Shown here: positions 60,821 through 64,000 of the stretch, one piece after another
Position numbering within the stretch: the first letter of the stretch is position 1
Layout of the letters: each line of letters opens with the position of its first letter
Source of the DNA: Ulvibacter litoralis
GTDB lineage: Bacteria; Bacteroidota; Bacteroidia; Flavobacteriales; Flavobacteriaceae
NCBI RefSeq assembly: GCF_900102055.1
Contig: NZ_FNBA01000001.1
Coordinates: 955,085-1,019,084, forward strand
Length of the DNA: 64,000 nucleotides
Reading direction: 5' to 3'
Made by a program: the position numbers and the translations under genes
Notes under the pieces: generated by a model
Databases searched by the model: none
Told to the model about the DNA's origin: nothing
What the model saw: the letters and a program-made list of their open reading frames with translations, nothing else

Positions 60821-63800
60821 TTACTGTTCTACAGTAACCCACATTCCTTTGTTACGGGCATAATAAGTGTTGTCGTACATCGCTTCGGTTTGTGTTCCTG
60901 GCAAGTAGTACTTTCCTAAATAAGAAGCATTCAGTTTTACCATAAACACTTTCGTCTTTTTAGCGTCTAGATCGAAGTAGAAATTCACGCGATCGTCTCT
61001 AATGTCTGTATAACGTGCATTTCCAGAAGCACCGCCACCAAGCTCTGTAAAGCTTGTGTTTACAATTTCCCAACCACTTGGAAAAATCTTAGTAAGCGCC
61101 ACATTGCCTACCCAATCGTTAGAGGTGTTTGTAACGGCTACTTTTGCAGTAATTTCAGTTCCTTGACGCAGTTTCGACACATCGATGGCGTTTCCTTTGC
61201 CATCAAAATACTCCGATTTAATAGAGAGTTTTCGCTGCTCGGCAAGTTCATCGCCCAATGGGAGCTTTCCTTTTTGCGCCAAGGTAATATAGACAACATT
61301 TCCTTTTTTGTTGGTAACACTAACTGTGTTTTGTCCCATGGTAAGTCCTAATTCTCGTTGCGCAATTACACGTTCGGTTTTAACAGTGGTGCTTTTTCCG
61401 TCTTTGGTAAAAGTTAACTCCATTGCTTTCCCACCGTTTTTCTGAATCATTTTTCCCATCGCTAACAGTCCGTAGGCAGTTTCTTGGGTGCTATACCAAC
61501 GTTGAGACGACAATTCTTTCGCTACCGAAACAGCCAATTCACGTTGTCTTGTATCTCCCGTTGCAACCATGGTTTCTAACGCCATCGCTTTATTTCTGAA
61601 AGGCGATCCGTACGTATAGTAATCGTAATTTTGAGGGACAAAGTTGATGTTCGCCGTTTTTGAAAGCTCACTGGCGACATTGTTTTTCCCGGCCAACGCA
61701 TAGGCTGCCGCCAAACGCCATTTGGCATCGTTACTCAAGTTTTTAGACTCTCTAAGACGATTCATGGCAGCCAATTCTGGTTGTCCCGCCAAAGCCAAGG
61801 TGTACAAACGGTAGGCTTGAATTAGACTACCGTTGTAACGAGCATCGTTATTTCGCCATTGTCTCGCTTCATTTTTTTGATAGCGCAACCAATTACTCAT
61901 AAAAGTGATTGGCAATGCATATCCTTTTTGCTTGGCTTCTAGCATAAAATGTCCTGCGTAGTTGGTTCCCCAAGCATCTGCTTGACGTTCTCCCGGCCAA
62001 TAGCTCAATCCGCCATCGCCACCTTGAAAATGACTTAAGCGTTGAACTGCTGCTTTGATATTCTTTTCAATCTCTTGTTTTTTGTCATACGTAATGTCGA
62101 ATACTTCGGCTAAATAAAGCTGTGGGAAAGCTCCCGAAGTGGTTTGCTCGATACAACCGTGCGGATAGCGAATTAAGTATTCCATACGTTTTCCAAAGTC
62201 CATTGGCGGAACCGTAGAGAATTCTAACGTTGCACCATTGGTTCCTGAAACGCCAAAGGTTGAAAAGTTGAGGGTTTCACTTCCGTTTTCGGTAAGTGTG
62301 TATTGCGTTGTTTTTTGTGAAATCGGATTCGGATTTTCCACATCAATTTCTACCGAATATTTTGCAGTTTCGCCATTTCCAGAAACAGAAACATCAATGG
62401 TTTGAAACGCTGTTGAAGGCAATACTTCAAAATCGAAATTCACGATTTGTTCGCCAGGTTCATCAAACGTAATTGTTTTTGAAACGCCATTTAGTGGTTT
62501 TAACGCAGTTCCTAATTGTAACGAAACTGTAGCTGTTTTCACCTTTTTTTCCATCGCAAAAACCGTGACTGGTAACGTAACTATTTCGCCAGGCGATAGT
62601 TTTCTAGGCAATGAAGCCAATACCATTAAGGGTTTGCGAACAGGCGTAGTTTTATCTGCACTTCCATAAGCGCTTTTTGAATTTTCACCAGCAATCACCA
62701 TGGTTCTTACCGATCCAATATAGTTTGGCATTGTAATTTTATGTTGCGCTTTTTGCCCTGCTTTTAAGGTAAAAGGCCCTAAATACTGCACCACAGGCTT
62801 AAAGCGATCTGCTTTTCGGTTTTTAGCACCCGCAGCTGCGTCACCACCACCAATCGCATAAATATTATCCACGCTTCCCGAATACGCACCAATTACATAA
62901 TCGTACATGTCGAAAGTTTTAACACCCAAGGCTTCACGCGTATAAAATGCATTGTGAATTTTTGGAGTTATATAACGGGTAAGATCTAGTAAACCTTCAT
63001 CGACCATGGCGATGGTATAGGTCATTGGTTTTTTATTTTCTTCGGAAACGGCTACTGTAAAAGTCTCTTCTGGTTTTAATACGTCGGGCATTTCTAACTT
63101 CGGAAGCAGCACCGTTGAAGGATTTTCTACCAAGAGAGGAATGACACCGTACAGACGAATCGGTAAATCGTTTTTGGTTTGCGCGTGCGGCTGAAGCAGC
63201 GAAATATTGACATAAATATTAGGTGCCATGTCTTTGGTAATCTTGACAGTGGCTTTTGTTTCGCCTTTTTTAGTTTCAATCCATTGAGTGCCTAACACTT
63301 CAGTACCATTTTCAATACTAAGTAGTGCGCGTCCTTCACTTCCTGAAGGGAAAGTAATTACCGCTTCATCGCCTACATTGTATTTTTCTTTATCTGCAGA
63401 AAACACCAACATTTTAGAGCTTTCTGAACTTCCGTCATTAGGAGCTTTCCACCAGTTTCTGTAAAAATAAGTTATGCGTCCTGTTGCGTGTCCGCTTTGC
63501 TTGTCGATAACGCGTATCAAGTAACGACCGCCTTCTTCTTCAGGAATATTCACCGTGAAATCTGAAGTTCCATTCGAGCCAGTAGTCACCGAAAACTCTT
63601 TTACAGGACGGTGTACCGTTGCATTTTCGTACCGTGATAAGTTATCGCTTCCGCGATTCCACCACCAGCGCCATTCAATTTTAAAAACTTTTACATCCAA
63701 TTGTCGTCCTGGACTTGCGTTTCCTTGCGCATCAACAGAAGCGACCTTAAACACGGTGTTTTCATCTGTAAAGTACGAACCGTATCGATGTGCTTCAGGA

Positions 63801-64000
63801 GAGCGCAATCCAACAAAATGACTGTAAGGAGCGAGGTTTTTAGAAAACACATCCAGAGAAAAGTCACCACCACCTTCAAACACTTTGGTTAAAAATGTAG
63901 CGCGTAGCATTCCTGGAGCTTTCTCGCTGAGGTCAATTTTTTTATTGAAAGTTACAGCACCTTCCGAAGATAAGTTTGTTGCAATAATTGGAATTTCTAT
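60821..64000 (-). CDS. bacterial alpha-2-macroglobulin, 5' end outside window
   Basis: Envelope protease-trapping protein; only the C-terminal 1059 or so residues are here, because the frame stays open to the window edge. The ATG at 63910 is an internal methionine, not the start. MG-type beta domains fill the first half. The thioester motif is PHGCIEQTT (Cys-x-Glu-Gln), and the all-helical thioester domain follows (LSHFQGGDGGLSYWPG). The C-terminal receptor-binding-like domain ends with GMWVTVEQ. Pairing with pbpC suggests joint defence and repair of the cell wall, as known for E. coli YfhM. Confidence 0.93.
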   Translation of the reverse strand: MEIPIIATNLSSEGAVTFNKKIDLSEKAPGMLRATFLTKVFEGGGDFSLDVFSKNLAPYSHFVGLRSPEAHRYGSYFTDENTVFKVASVDAQGNASPGRQLDVKVFKIEWRWWWNRGSDNLSRYENATVHRPVKEFSVTTGSNGTSDFTVNIPEEEGGRYLIRVIDKQSGHATGRITYFYRNWWKAPNDGSSESSKMLVFSADKEKYNVGDEAVITFPSGSEGRALLSIENGTEVLGTQWIETKKGETKATVKITKDMAPNIYVNISLLQPHAQTKNDLPIRLYGVIPLLVENPSTVLLPKLEMPDVLKPEETFTVAVSEENKKPMTYTIAMVDEGLLDLTRYITPKIHNAFYTREALGVKTFDMYDYVIGAYSGSVDNIYAIGGGDAAAGAKNRKADRFKPVVQYLGPFTLKAGQKAQHKITMPNYIGSVRTMVIAGENSKSAYGSADKTTPVRKPLMVLASLPRKLSPGEIVTLPVTVFAMEKKVKTATVSLQLGTALKPLNGVSKTITFDEPGEQIVNFDFEVLPSTAFQTIDVSVSGNGETAKYSVEIDVENPNPISQKTTQYTLTENGSETLNFSTFGVSGTNGATLEFSTVPPMDFGKRMEYLIRYPHGCIEQTTSGAFPQLYLAEVFDITYDKKQEIEKNIKAAVQRLSHFQGGDGGLSYWPGERQADAWGTNYAGHFMLEAKQKGYALPITFMSNWLRYQKNEARQWRNNDARYNGSLIQAYRLYTLALAGQPELAAMNRLRESKNLSNDAKWRLAAAYALAGKNNVASELSKTANINFVPQNYDYYTYGSPFRNKAMALETMVATGDTRQRELAVSVAKELSSQRWYSTQETAYGLLAMGKMIQKNGGKAMELTFTKDGKSTTVKTERVIAQRELGLTMGQNTVSVTNKKGNVVYITLAQKGKLPLGDELAEQRKLSIKSEYFDGKGNAIDVSKLRQGTEITAKVAVTNTSNDWVGNVALTKIFPSGWEIVNTSFTELGGGASGNARYTDIRDDRVNFYFDLDAKKTKVFMVKLNASYLGKYYLPGTQTEAMYDNTYYARNKGMWVTVEQ

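Noticed and set aside
63908-63910. ATG at 63910 as start of the alpha-2-macroglobulin gene
   Set aside because: The same frame stays open to the window edge with family-like sequence, so the true start is outside.
1-64000. Mobile elements, prophage or toxin-antitoxin islands
   Set aside because: No transposase, integrase, phage structural gene or typical toxin-antitoxin pair was found, and gene content is mostly housekeeping.

Overview
The window is a stretch of low-GC chromosome from a member of the Flavobacteriaceae (Bacteroidota). Supporting evidence is consistent throughout: several upstream regions carry the Bacteroidota -7 promoter box TAnnTTTG (best example TTTG-N19-TACTTTTG before the OmpA gene); clear Shine-Dalgarno motifs are not obvious; and the gene content is typical of the group (IPExxxVDY protein beside pyruvate kinase, viroplasmin-type RNase H, OmpA with thrombospondin type-3 repeats, AddAB-like nuclease/helicase pair, tandem Usp protein). 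I see no prophage, insertion sequence, CRISPR array or rRNA. The only tRNA is tRNA-Ala(GGC).

Layout. 0-6.5 kb: asd, then a tdk-alr-mscL operon on the minus strand; a plus-strand trio (unknown protein, rsmI, uracil-DNA-glycosylase-like); an AhpD-like protein. 6.5-13.2 kb: a large secreted-like protein of unknown role, recJ, a peptidoglycan-binding protein, lpxH, queD, and two very small paralogous membrane proteins missed by length-based gene calling. 13.2-18.2 kb: a LytS/LytTR two-component system followed by an Ig-like lipoprotein; both upstream regions carry the same 9-bp direct repeat at 21-bp pitch, a likely response-regulator operator. 18.3-31.2 kb: MATE pump, GNAT, Usp, tRNA, an alpha/beta hydrolase and the set addA-kbl-ompA-addB. 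31.3-37.7 kb: superoxide dismutase, two copies of a putative small RNA, a 632-residue PurF with an unusual leader, a PfkB kinase, RNase HI and purN. 37.8-42.2 kb: acpP-fabF-rnc and an IPExxxVDY/pyk pair. 42.4-48.5 kb: a secreted protein joining two beta/gamma-crystallin domains to an aerolysin-like region, next to a second TPR kinase/LytTR regulator and two paralogous SH3 lipoproteins. 48.5-51.3 kb: dinB, a Rossmann-fold protein, a CYTH protein and a YCII-like lipoprotein. 51.3-58.2 kb: a complete RND efflux operon (MarR/GbsR-type regulator, adaptor, pump, outer-membrane factor) with a TetR gene after it. 58.3-64.0 kb: pbpC and the 3' part of its usual partner, a bacterial alpha-2-macroglobulin, which runs off the window.

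Most of the window is housekeeping. The least ordinary parts are the beta/gamma-crystallin plus aerolysin-like protein beside its own sensory operon, the duplicated small RNA with a compensated terminator stem, the LytTR direct repeats shared by two promoters, the two mutually exclusive stems in the purF leader, and short GC-rich hairpins placed 6-10 nt before start codons of several minus-strand genes. All functional statements come from reading the sequence and from known families; no database search was possible.
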